In this document: positions 26,072 through 35,459 of the stretch, one piece after another
Numbering within the stretch: position 1 is the stretch's first letter
Layout of the letters: every line of letters begins with the position of its first letter
Assembly (NCBI GenBank): GCA_965220045.1
Contig: OZ244803.1
Coordinates: 2,542,001 to 2,606,000 of the forward strand
DNA length: 64,000 bases
Reading direction: 5' to 3'
DNA from: VXOZ01 sp965220045
GTDB taxonomy: Bacteria; Chloroflexota; UBA11872; VXOZ01
Translations under genes and position numbers: made by a program
The notes under the pieces: generated by a model
Databases searched by the model: none
The model's input: the letters and a program-made list of their open reading frames with translations, nothing else
What the model was told of the DNA's origin: nothing

Positions 26072-26910
26072 TCTGAGCTACCCACCCCAGCGGAGCGGAA
26101 CCACATCCACTACGCTTCACATCGGCAAACTGCTCACGCCCTGCGGACGACAATCACAGTTTTCACACTACTAGCAGCCGCGAAGTGCCCCCAATTTGCA
26201 AAGCATGCTACCACAACCGGGAGAGAATGTCAGGAAGAATACCCATCGTCCGAATACTCCTGAGAACTCTATTGTTCACACATAGACGAAGTCTCTGATC
26301 ACGCGACCGGACTGTGACTGTGCTGGAATCCCGCGCCGTTGCATGCAGATAGGGCGTGCGGGAGACATGGAAATAGATGGCATCTCCTTGTAAAGGCACA
26401 CCCGCCGTAGGCTAAGCAAATCACGGGCCAGGCAGGAACACGTGTCGATTCAGACGTCATCATTCACGTGTTGTAGCCGCGCGTGAGCCAGCTGGTCGCT
26501 ATGGCAACGAGCAATCCATGCAAGTGGTGTCTGTTAGCCACGTCGCGTCAGTGAGATCTCAGTTTCAGTACTTGTGAAACAAGGGCACCTGAGGAGTCTA
26601 GGTTGTGTTGACTTTTCAAGAACCAATTCGCCATTGCCCTAAAGTAGACAGCAACCTGGCTGTCATTCCCGCGAAAGCGGGAATCCATCCCTTCCGCACT
26701 AACGCACGCTGTCCCAAGTGGGGGACAAGCCCCCGCGCTACGATTTAGATTCCTCGCTGCGCTCGGAATGACATAAAATGTCAACACTGCCTAGCTTCTT
26801 CACCTCAGAATCCTCGCGAACAAGCCGATCATGGCCCTTTGGGAAAGGTGACACGACGAATTCCGTCCCGCCACAGCTTACTTTTTTCGGGATTCCATAT
26901 ACAGCCACAA
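26072..26910. other. Gene-free stretch with dispersed repeats
   Basis: About 840 bases with no supported gene. It contains an R4 hairpin at 26662-26690 and half of an R5 unit at about 26745-26773 (TTCCTCGCTGCGCTCGGAAT). The remainder shows no coding potential or structure that I can name. Confidence 0.5.
26662..26690. repeat. R4 hairpin repeat
   Basis: GTCATTCCCGCGAAAGCGGG followed by AATCCATCC; the stem is TTCCCGC/GCGGGAA with loop GAAA. A second copy is at 60344-60371. Confidence 0.8.
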
Positions 26911-28248
26911 TCATGGCAGTGTATGGTCAAGAGCTTTCATCATCTCCCGTAACAATTGGTTGAAGTATCTCTTGAGTTCGTCCAAGTCTCGGCCGCGATA
27001 CTCCCGCTGCAAGGGTGGCGTGTCACTGAGGAAACTCCACGCGCACTGGTTGGCATCAGTTTTGTTTGCAATGCGTATTATGTTGTTCGCGCTTTGCCCA
27101 CCCCGGAAACTCTGCAAGCGGAACGTAATTTTGGTGGACAGTGAGCCAGCATGGTCCGCTAGGGCTTCTGGGTACAGCAAAGATCGAAAGCTAGCTGTAT
27201 CCTCATGGATTGCAACACTCTGGCGCGGAATTACGTTGCCCTCTGCGTCAGTTCCTTTGCATTGAACCTCTGCATAGGTGATGGCGAATACATCCGAAAG
27301 GAGCCAGGTCTTGGCTGCACAGAATTCGTAGAAAGGACTCAAGACGGATTCCACAAATGTCCGCGCGGCAAATCCCTGATCCATCGTACTGACAAGCGAT
27401 TGCTTGAAGAGGGCAATCTCTTTGTCGATGCCATCGATGTCGTCTATGGGATCCCCGTAGGCGGCCTTTAGGTAAAGGTTGAGCGCGTATTCGCAGCACT
27501 CTGCAATGTAGTTGATGAACTCCGTCAGGTCCTCGGTCTTGTCAGTTTGCTCCAGCTTGCTCAGATATTCGTCTCGGCTTTCACGTTGAATCATCGCCAC
27601 CGTGTAACCGTGCTTGATGAGGATCATGTGCATCAATAGGCGAGCCATGCGCCCGTTGCCGTCGTCGAAAGGGTGGATGCGCACAAAGCGGTAGTGGAAT
27701 GTAGCCGCGATGACGATGGGGTGCTCGGCTTCACTTTCTCTAGCCCGATACCAGTCAATGAGGTCACCCATTGCCTGCTTCACCTGCGCAGGGGGCGAGA
27801 AGAAATAGGTCTCGCCGGTGGCTGTCCTGACATTGTTCGGTACGGTCTTGTACTCACCCAGCGAAATCGTACGGTCTACCAGCATTCCATCCGGCGTCTC
27901 TGCCTTCGTTTTGTAGGGCTCTTTCAGCACCACCCGGTGGAGATTACGTATGAAGACCTCGTTGAGTTCTTGGTTGTCCTTTACCGCGGCCTCAATCGCC
28001 TTGACCGCGCTATCGTGACCCTGAATATCCACGTGGTCGCGCAAGGGTTTGCCCTGGGCCGTTAGGCCGTGCAGGATCAGACTGCGCGTCTCACCGAGGG
28101 TGAGCGTATTGCCCTCGATGGCATTAGAGTGGTAATTCGACTCCAGGCGCAGCTTCTGCTCAACCTGAGCGAGGACGTCTGGCGGCAAGGGTCGCAGGCC
28201 GTCGAGTTCTCTCTTAAGCTCGGTGATGGTATCAAGTATATTGGCCAT
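26911..28248 (-). CDS. Fic-family protein (AMP-transferase type) with N-terminal self-inhibitory motif
   Basis: A 445-residue Fic protein. The Fic_N region (about 15-100) contains SNAIEGN at 41-47, matching the (S/T)xxxE(G/N) inhibitory helix that blocks ATP binding. The catalytic motif is HPFDDGNGRMARLL with His192. These enzymes add AMP to Tyr, Ser or Thr of target proteins, and some also remove it. About 200 residues after the Fic core form an unassigned C-terminal region. ATG 28248 opens the conserved part; a further in-frame ATG at 28371 lies just downstream of a TATAAT box and is less likely. Stand-alone; no cognate antitoxin gene is seen because the inhibitory helix is internal. Confidence 0.92.
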   Translation of the reverse strand: MANILDTITELKRELDGLRPLPPDVLAQVEQKLRLESNYHSNAIEGNTLTLGETRSLILHGLTAQGKPLRDHVDIQGHDSAVKAIEAAVKDNQELNEVFIRNLHRVVLKEPYKTKAETPDGMLVDRTISLGEYKTVPNNVRTATGETYFFSPPAQVKQAMGDLIDWYRARESEAEHPIVIAATFHYRFVRIHPFDDGNGRMARLLMHMILIKHGYTVAMIQRESRDEYLSKLEQTDKTEDLTEFINYIAECCEYALNLYLKAAYGDPIDDIDGIDKEIALFKQSLVSTMDQGFAARTFVESVLSPFYEFCAAKTWLLSDVFAITYAEVQCKGTDAEGNVIPRQSVAIHEDTASFRSLLYPEALADHAGSLSTKITFRLQSFRGGQSANNIIRIANKTDANQCAWSFLSDTPPLQREYRGRDLDELKRYFNQLLREMMKALDHTLP

Positions 28249-28374
28249 TTGACCGGGGCCTGTCTCTGTACAGGGGGTGTCCGTGTGATTCGCTGAGACG
28301 ACTTGCTCGCAGTCAGTGGGCGAACGGAGTTCCAGGAAAACCCCAATGCCTCCAAAGCTCTGATAGTTCATTCC

Positions 28375-28403
28375 ATTATAGAGCTTGAAGTTGAAGGTTC
28401 GAC
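28375..28403 (-). promoter_or_regulatory. Possible promoter of the fic gene
   Basis: On the minus strand a consensus TATAAT (28375-28380) lies about 127 bases before the chosen Fic start. The -35 region (TCGAAC, 28397-28402) is a weak match. If used, transcription would begin near 28368, excluding the ATG at 28371 as the start codon. Confidence 0.35.
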
Positions 28404-28570
28404 TATGGGAGCAAGGGATTTTCTGCTGAGAGGGGTGGCGAGAACTGGGAGTATGATCTTTTGGTTCGTGTTAGAGCGAGGGGTCGGCTTGGGTCGCATT
28501 GCCTAAGAGACAAAGAGTTCCCACAAAGGTTCTTTCTGAATTCGGCTTCCGGAGCCAAACAGAACTAGGA

Positions 28571-28617
28571 GCAGGTTGCAGACCTGTCCTGAGCCTGTCG
28601 AAGGGACTGCGCTACCC
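28571..28617 (+). repeat. R1 core nested inside an R3 hairpin
   Basis: GCAGGTTGCAGACCTG (28571-28586) is the left part of an R3 unit and CTGCGCTACCC (28607-28617) its right part. Between them are 20 bases, TCCTGAGCCTGTCGAAGGGA, which is an R1 core. CTG stands on both sides of the insert, as a 3-bp target duplication would. The surrounding 28249-28829 holds no gene that I can support. Confidence 0.7.
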
Positions 28618-28829
28618 GAGGCGATTCTCTCGGTCGGCCTCAATCCATGGCAACCATCGACTACTGCCATGCGCGTGGCAAGTCTCAGAAACAAGCCCGT
28701 TTTAGCGAATCCCGGAAACCTGCCACGGCCGTCCCAAACCGAGACAATAGGGACTAAAGTCAACAGGTTGGCGTTGACGAAGTCCCTAAGCTGTGCACAA
28801 AAAACCGACCCTCGCAATCACCAGCGCAA

Positions 28830-30962
28830 TCACGCCAGGTCGAAGCGGTCGAGGTTCATCACCTTATCCCACGCGCTCACGAAGTCGCGGACGAACATTG
28901 CTTGCGCGTCGTCGCTGCCGTAGACCTCAGCGTAGGAGCGTAGTTCGGAGTTTGAACCGAAGACCAGGTCCACCCGGGTACCGGTCCACTTGAGGTCGCC
29001 GGTGTGGCGGTCGTGTCCCTCGAAGACTTCATCAGATTCGGGCGACACGTGCCACGCGGTGTCCATGTCGAGCAGGTTCACGAAGAAGTCGTTGGTCAGC
29101 GTGCCCGGCCGGTCGGTGAAAACGCCGTGTTGGGATTGTCCCGTGTTCGCGTCCAAGACTCGCAGGCCGCCGACGAGCACTGCCATCTCAGGGGCAGTGA
29201 GCGTGAGCAGGTACGCCCGTTCCACCAGCAGTTCCTCCGCTGGCTCTTGGTGACCGTTCTGGAGGTAGTTGCGGAACCCGTCCGCGGTGGGTTCGAGCAC
29301 GGCAAACGACTCAACGTCGGTCCATTGCTGCGCGGCGTCCGTGCGTCCCGGCGCAAATGGCACCTGCACCTCATGGCCGGCATTCCTGGCGGCCTGCTCG
29401 ACGCCGGCGCACCCGGCCAGGACGATGAGGTCGGCCAGGGAGACTTGCTTGCCGCCGGTCTGCCCGCCGTTGAAATCCGCTTGGATCCGCTCCAGCGCTT
29501 GCAGCACCTTTGCGAGTTCGGCTGGGTTGTTGACCGCCCAATCCTTTTGCGGCGCCAGGCGAATGCGCGCGCCGTTCGCGCCGCCACGCTTGTCGGTGCC
29601 GCGGAACGATGCCGCCGACGCCCAGGCAGTTGAGACCACTTGAGAAACGGACAATCCCGAAGCGAGCACCTGCGCTTTGAGTGCCGCGACGTCCTGCTCC
29701 TCGATCAACGGGTGATCCACTTCGGGAACCGGATCTTGCCACAACAACGACTCTGCAGGCACCAGGGGCCCGAGATACCGGCTGCGCGGCCCCATGTCGC
29801 GGTGAATCAGCTTGAACCACGCCCGCGCAAACGCGTCTTCCAGTTCCCCTTGATTCTCCAGGAAACGCTGCGCGATCGGCGCGTAATCCGGGTCCACTTT
29901 CAGTGAGAGGTCCGTGGTCAGCATCATGGGAGCATGCATCTTGGATGGATCGTGCGCATCCGGCACGGTGGCCACCGCCGACGCGTTCTTGGGAGTGTAC
30001 TGCCACTTGCCCGCCGGGCTCTTGGTCAACTCCCACTCGTGCTCGTGCAGATTCTCGAAGAAATTGTTGTCCCATTTCACCGGGTTATCGGTCCACGCGC
30101 CTTCCAGGCCGCTGGTGAAGGTGTCCACGCCTTTGCCGCTGCCGGCGTCGTTTTTCCAGCCCAGGCCTTGCTCCTCGATGCCCGCGCCTTCCGGTTCGGG
30201 ACCGACTCCGTCGTCACCCATAGCCCCATGCGCCTTGCCGAACGTATGTCCGCCGGCAATGAGCGCTACCGTCTCCTCGTCGTTCATCGCCATGCGGCTG
30301 AACGTCTGGCGAATGAACTTCGCCGCGGCAAGGGGGTCCGGGTTGCCGTTCGGCCCTTCGGGATTCACGTAGATCAGGCCCATGTGGTCGGCGGCCAAGG
30401 GTCCCTGGAGTTCGCCCTCCCCGTCGTGGCGCTCGTCGTCAAGCCAGATCTTCTCAGAGCCCCAGTACGTCTCGTCGGCTTCCCAGACGTCCGGACGCCC
30501 AAAGCCGAAACCAAGGGTCTTGAACCCCATGGATTCAAGCGCGCAGTTGCCGGCATAGATGATCAAGTCGGCCCAGGAGATACTGCGGCCATACTTTTGT
30601 TTAATCGGCCAGAGCAAGCGGCGCGCCTTGTCCAGGTTCGCGTTGTCGGGCCAGCTATTGAGGGGCGCGAAGCGCTGGTAGCCCGCGCCGCCGCCGCCGC
30701 GGCCGTCGCTGATGCGGTACGTACCGGCGGCGTGCCACGTCATGCGGATGAAGAGCGGCCCATAGTGACCGTAATCGGCCGGCCACCAGTCTTGCGACGT
30801 GGTCATCACCGCATCGATGTCCCGCTTCAATGCCTCCACGTCGAGGCTGCTGAACGCCTCTGCGTAGTCGAAGTCCTCGTCCATCGGATCGGAAAGGGGA
30901 GAATCCTGGCGCAGGGCCTTCAGGTTTAGTTGATTCGGCCACCAGTCTCGGTTGGTACTCAC
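28830..30962 (-). CDS. katG: Catalase-peroxidase
   Basis: A 710-residue bifunctional haem enzyme that destroys hydrogen peroxide and oxidises organic donors. The distal triad is in IRMTWHAAGTYR (Arg73, Trp76, His77); the proximal His is in ALIAGGHTFGKAHGA; YVNPEGPNG and AMNDEE provide the Tyr and Met that cross-link with the distal Trp. A degenerate second peroxidase-like domain fills the C-terminal half, as usual in KatG. The start is GTG at 30962 with TTAGGAGAGG upstream. No perR or furA gene is beside it. Confidence 0.97.
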   Translation of the reverse strand: MSTNRDWWPNQLNLKALRQDSPLSDPMDEDFDYAEAFSSLDVEALKRDIDAVMTTSQDWWPADYGHYGPLFIRMTWHAAGTYRISDGRGGGGAGYQRFAPLNSWPDNANLDKARRLLWPIKQKYGRSISWADLIIYAGNCALESMGFKTLGFGFGRPDVWEADETYWGSEKIWLDDERHDGEGELQGPLAADHMGLIYVNPEGPNGNPDPLAAAKFIRQTFSRMAMNDEETVALIAGGHTFGKAHGAMGDDGVGPEPEGAGIEEQGLGWKNDAGSGKGVDTFTSGLEGAWTDNPVKWDNNFFENLHEHEWELTKSPAGKWQYTPKNASAVATVPDAHDPSKMHAPMMLTTDLSLKVDPDYAPIAQRFLENQGELEDAFARAWFKLIHRDMGPRSRYLGPLVPAESLLWQDPVPEVDHPLIEEQDVAALKAQVLASGLSVSQVVSTAWASAASFRGTDKRGGANGARIRLAPQKDWAVNNPAELAKVLQALERIQADFNGGQTGGKQVSLADLIVLAGCAGVEQAARNAGHEVQVPFAPGRTDAAQQWTDVESFAVLEPTADGFRNYLQNGHQEPAEELLVERAYLLTLTAPEMAVLVGGLRVLDANTGQSQHGVFTDRPGTLTNDFFVNLLDMDTAWHVSPESDEVFEGHDRHTGDLKWTGTRVDLVFGSNSELRSYAEVYGSDDAQAMFVRDFVSAWDKVMNLDRFDLA

Positions 30963-31413
30963 TGTGCCTCTCCTAATCAATTGTTTGCTGTGCTGCGAAG
31001 CGCGCGGCATTCTGAAACTGTTGCAAGCTGGCTATACGTGAAAGTGCAATCTCGACTTGTGATCTGCTTTCGCGAGCACAGTGCTTTGACAACCACGCAG
31101 CGCTTTGAAAACCACGCAGCCGACCACATTGGGCGCGTTACTATACATCGCCCACCAGGCCCCTGCGCGCCTTCCAAGCACGTTCGCCTCAGGTCCCGCA
31201 ATGGCTACGCGCGCACCTCTTTACGAGAAGCATAGTACCATACGCGTACAGCAGCGTCTGGCCGGATTTGGGCCCACTTGGATAGAGTCCCATTGCGTGG
31301 TATGTTTCTGACAGTAGGCTATTTGACGCATATCTACATGCTTCATACTTCGACTGAATTCCTATCTAAGAGTGAGTTGGCCAAGGCTTACTCCCCTGCA
31401 GTTAGAATTTCAC
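30963..31413. other. Intergenic stretch between katG and the MNT gene
   Basis: About 450 bases with divergent flanking genes, so it should hold both promoters. A short direct repeat, CGCTTTGAAAACCACGCAG, echoes TTTGACAACCACGCAG just before it (about 31084-31120). I see no gene or RNA. Confidence 0.4.
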
Positions 31414-31731
31414 ATGACACTTGAACAGGCATTACTGGACGACATCATTGGGAGAATTGTCGAGGCGGCCCAACCGGAGAGGATTATCCTGTTTGGCTCG
31501 GCCGCTCGCGGCGAGATGGGTCCCAACAGTGACGTCGATCTCCTCATCATCCGGCAAGGCGGCCATTCACGAAAACTGATGGGACAGATATACCGCAAAC
31601 TGCACGGCGTCGGCGCAGCCGTAGACGCAGTGATGGTCTCTCCGGCAGATTTCGAGCGGTACAAGGATAGCCACGCGCTGGTTATCAAGCCGGCGCTAGC
31701 CGAAGGAAGAGTCGTGTATGACGCCTCCTGA
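31414..31731 (+). CDS. MNT-type nucleotidyltransferase (antitoxin of a broken HEPN/MNT pair)
   Basis: A 105-residue minimal nucleotidyltransferase. The motif FGSAARGEMGPNSDVDLLII gives Gly28-Ser29 and the metal-binding Asp40 and Asp42. In MntA/HepT systems this protein AMPylates the HEPN ribonuclease on its RxxxxHxY tyrosine and so silences it. The next gene starts within its last codons and encodes only the first part of a HEPN protein, so the partner toxin is lost. It is not closely similar to the MNT protein at 40093-40440. Confidence 0.85.
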   Translation: MTLEQALLDDIIGRIVEAAQPERIILFGSAARGEMGPNSDVDLLIIRQGGHSRKLMGQIYRKLHGVGAAVDAVMVSPADFERYKDSHALVIKPALAEGRVVYDAS

Positions 31732-31894
31732 GCGCTATCCACCGGATGACCATAGAGAGTGGTTGAACCGCGCTAAGGAGAATGCGGTAGGCGCAGGTTT
31801 TCGACCTGCGCCTACCAGATCCAGGACGCCCAAGCCCGTAGTCAATGTGGATATGATCAACTGCAGGCCGGTCAGCCGCCTTTCGCGCCGGTAA
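31718..31894 (+). pseudogene. Truncated HEPN-domain protein
   Basis: The ATG overlaps the end of the MNT gene. The first 23 residues, MTPPERYPPDDHREWLNRAK plus ENA, are the standard N-terminus of HEPN proteins paired with MNT partners. From codon 23 the sequence runs into an R3 hairpin (31786-31816) and then unrelated sequence to a stop at 31894. The whole helical core with the RxxxxH active site is absent, so no toxin can be made. Confidence 0.65.
31786..31816. repeat. R3 hairpin repeat at the HEPN breakpoint
   Basis: GGTAGGCGCAGGT and ACCTGCGCCTACC form a perfect 13-bp stem around a 5-base loop. It begins exactly where HEPN similarity ends. Confidence 0.8.
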
Positions 31895-32911
31895 TGTCCC
31901 GGCGTTGGAAGAGCCAATACGTCAGCACGCCGAAGACGAGCGTGTACGCCGTCAAGACGATGATTGCGTGCAGTACGTCCGGCTGCGCCGCTTCGCTGTT
32001 CTCCCCAATCGTGATGGAAACTTCCCCGTAGCTCGTTTCGAGCAGGGCCGTGGCATTCGGGCTGAGCAGGTATTCGGAGGCCTGCTGGAACCACTTGAAG
32101 TTATTCAGGGCCGGAAAGATCGTCGCCTCGATCAGGTAGTAGACCACGAAGGTCGTGATGCCCGCAGCCGTAGACGAGGTCAAGGCCGTGGCGAGGAGCG
32201 CCAGCATCACGTACGGGAGGAAGCTATAGAGCAAGGTGCCGATCTTCAGCGGGACCTCGATCCACTCCACCGTCCCCTGCAGCGACTCGGTTTCCAATCC
32301 GAAAACGCCAATTAAGACGCTGCTCAACGCCACTGTGGCCGAGGCGATGAGCAGTCCAAGCAGCGCCGTGAACATGAGCGCGATGAACTTTGCCGTCAGG
32401 AACTGCCAGCGGCCCGTACCTTTCGTCAACACCGTGCGCAGGGTGCCCCAACCGTATTCACTCCCCAGCGCCGCCGCGCCCAAGATACTGACGAGGATGA
32501 ACAGCGTTCCCTGCAACAGTGTGAAGCCCAAGAGGATGCTATTCGGCAGCAAAACGGCGTTGCTGGTGAACGTGCGGAACTCCTCGTAGCCTTCGCACGT
32601 TTCGCGGAATCCCTCCACACTGGCGAGCGCGCGCTCGCGATCTTCTTCAGCGAGTTCCTCCACCTCCGGCGGAATGCGTCCATCCCGCACGTCCTTGCAC
32701 CTCCAGGACGCTTCGAGTATGGTTTCGTCGTTTTCGTCATTTGAAATAGCGACGCTGCTTGTCGGCGAGAAGGGCTCAGTGCGGTACACGGCGTATGCGC
32801 CCCATACCGCCACTTGCATCAGGACAACGACGATTGCCAGCAGGAGCCACGGCACCATGCGGCGGCGGAGCTTCTGCCATTCCCAAACACTGAGTCGCAA
32901 GACGTGAGCAA

Positions 32912-32915
<4 letters not shown>
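31872..32915 (-). CDS. ABC-2 type transporter permease
   Basis: A 347-residue membrane protein. After a cytoplasmic start (LRLSVWEWQKLRRRM) there is one span, a large extracytoplasmic loop of about 100 residues rich in Glu and Arg, and then five further hydrophobic spans, the layout of ABC-2 exporters that work with a separate ATPase. Its ATG overlaps the TGA of the upstream ATPase gene (ATGA), which indicates translational coupling. The substrate is unknown; relatives export drugs, lantibiotics or lipids, or act in spore or envelope processes. The 3' end overlaps the truncated HEPN frame on the other strand. Confidence 0.88.
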
Positions 32916-33832
<917 letters not shown>

Positions 33833-33959
33833 TAAGGTTTCCCTCCACTCGTGTATCTGAAGATGCGAAAGCGCAATTGGCTGGATTCACGTCTGATCCG
33901 GATTGCAGCGGTTTTGCTGACCTCCTAACCGCATGTTTAGAATTCTATACCTTCTGCAG

Positions 33960-33988
33960 AGTATAGCGCACCTTTTTGACAAATGCAA
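33960..33988 (-). promoter_or_regulatory. Promoter of the ABC exporter operon
   Basis: On the minus strand TTGCAT (33983-33988) and TATACT (33960-33965) are 17 bases apart, about 130 bases before the ATPase start. The leader between them and the gene is AT-rich and I see no riboswitch in it. Confidence 0.5.
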
Positions 33989-34450
33989 CGTAATACTTAA
34001 CAATTACCACAAGCTTTGAGACAAATAGGCATTTAACGCAGATTATTGTTGAGTAAAGTGCATACAGAGTTTCAAGCAAGGGACTATGAGGAGGCCGTGC
34101 CGTTGGAGTACACGGCACGTATGGGCGCGGGGCGTGCCGGCGCTGTGTGTCAAATTCGGGGAGCGCACACGATGGTGGGAACGGTAAAGAGTGCAGGCGC
34201 TCGCCGCACGGACTGCGACAAGCATAGAACGCGTCTCACAGGTGCACTGCTCTGTAGACGTTCGCCCTTCGACAGGCTCAGAGCCTACCCCGTACTTGAT
34301 ACGGGGGTGAACGGAATAGCTGAGGATCTGTTCGTGCTGAGTGGGCGTCGCATATCCCTTGTCGCAGCGCGAGTTGGCGCGTCGAACTGCACAATGAGAT
34401 GACTTCTAGTCAGCGGGGCGTCACACAGAAGTCGTCAGTCGGGAAAAGGA
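33989..34450. other. Gene-free stretch with an inverted R1 core
   Basis: Together with 33833-33988 this makes over 600 bases without a gene. An R1 core in the opposite direction, CCTTCGACAGGCTCAG, lies at about 34266-34281 and is followed by a small hairpin, CCCCGTACTTGATACGGGG. The AT content is higher than in the flanking genes. Confidence 0.5.
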
Positions 34451-34670
34451 CTATCCCCGCCGCAAGGCCCGGCCGGGACGGGCGCCGGTGGGGGCGCTGT
34501 CTGCGATCACGGGCGTGCCGTTGACGAGCACGTGCTCGATGCCCACGGGGAATTGGCGCGGGTCCTCGAAGGTGGACCGGTCAATGACGGTCGCGGGATC
34601 GAAAACCACGACATCGGCGGCCATGCCGGTGCGGATGATGCCGCGGTCGGACAAGCCGAAACACTGCCTC
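34451..34670 (-). pseudogene. Duplicated 3' end of the N-acyl-D-amino-acid deacylase gene
   Basis: About 72 codons, FGLSDRGIIRTGMAADVVVF through SAPTGARPGRAL, match the C-terminus of the deacylase at 38442-40013 in the same orientation. By eye about 13 of roughly 205 bases differ. Upstream of the match (34671-34783) the reading frame continues with unrelated residues, so no functional protein is expected. The catalytic metal-binding region is absent. Confidence 0.85.
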
Positions 34671-34783
34671 TCAATTGGCGCGATCGTGTGGCTGCTGACT
34701 GAGGCAGTCTTACCGAGGCTCTTGGTTAGCCCATCCGCCTGGAATGTGGGGCCGGCGTCCGCAACTCTGAACCTTCCCATGTG

Positions 34784-35459
34784 AACTCTGCTCGTGCCTT
34801 GCCAAAATCTCGCTCAAGGGGTGACCGTCCCAATGATACTGCTTTGTTTGATTCCGGCACATTGAGTGGCATCCTGGAGTCTTCGAGAAATTAAACAAAA
34901 CCCTCACATAATACAAATGCGTTAGCACAAACAGCTACTAACTGACCGTTTATTTGCATGTTTTATCTATAATAGATTAAAGTTGTTCAACAATGGGCCT
35001 CCGCGCCTTCCAGATGGTCCGCCTGAGAGTTCAGCGACTTCTGGGAGCAGCAATCTCTTGCGCACTGTGATAAACAGGCCCACAGGTAAGTGGCCGGCTG
35101 CGGGCCCGGAAGATGCGCCGCAGGGATCAGTTGCAAGCAAGCGACACAATCAAATCTGGTGTTCAGTTGAATCGCGCGGACCTCACATGTCTATAGGCCA
35201 AATGGGTGAAAGAGCGTCCCTCTCTGTTAGTTTGGTTCTTGCTGGACGCAAATCTACTTAGTGACCCCAAGGTGGAAGCCGAATGTTGGGCAGCGGGGAG
35301 AGGATGCAAGAAAAAGCAGAGCTCACCAAGCGCTGTACCCAGTGGGCCTAATCTGCATTGCGGAGAGCGGTTTGGACTTCACCAACTAAAGCTGCCGCAC
35401 TCAAGTGTGTAAGAAGGCGCGGAAGTAGACAGACTCAGTATGGCGCAAGGGAGGCAATA
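34784..35459. other. Gene-free, AT-rich leader before the LRR gene
   Basis: About 675 bases. The part 34860-34990 is clearly AT-rich and contains TATAAT at 34968-34973 in the direction of the LRR gene, without a well-spaced -35. Short frames here lack ribosome sites and are not reported as genes. Confidence 0.4.

Noticed and set aside
34983..35261. Small frame upstream of the LRR gene
   Set aside because: It starts with TTG, lacks a ribosome site and shows low-complexity residues without pattern.
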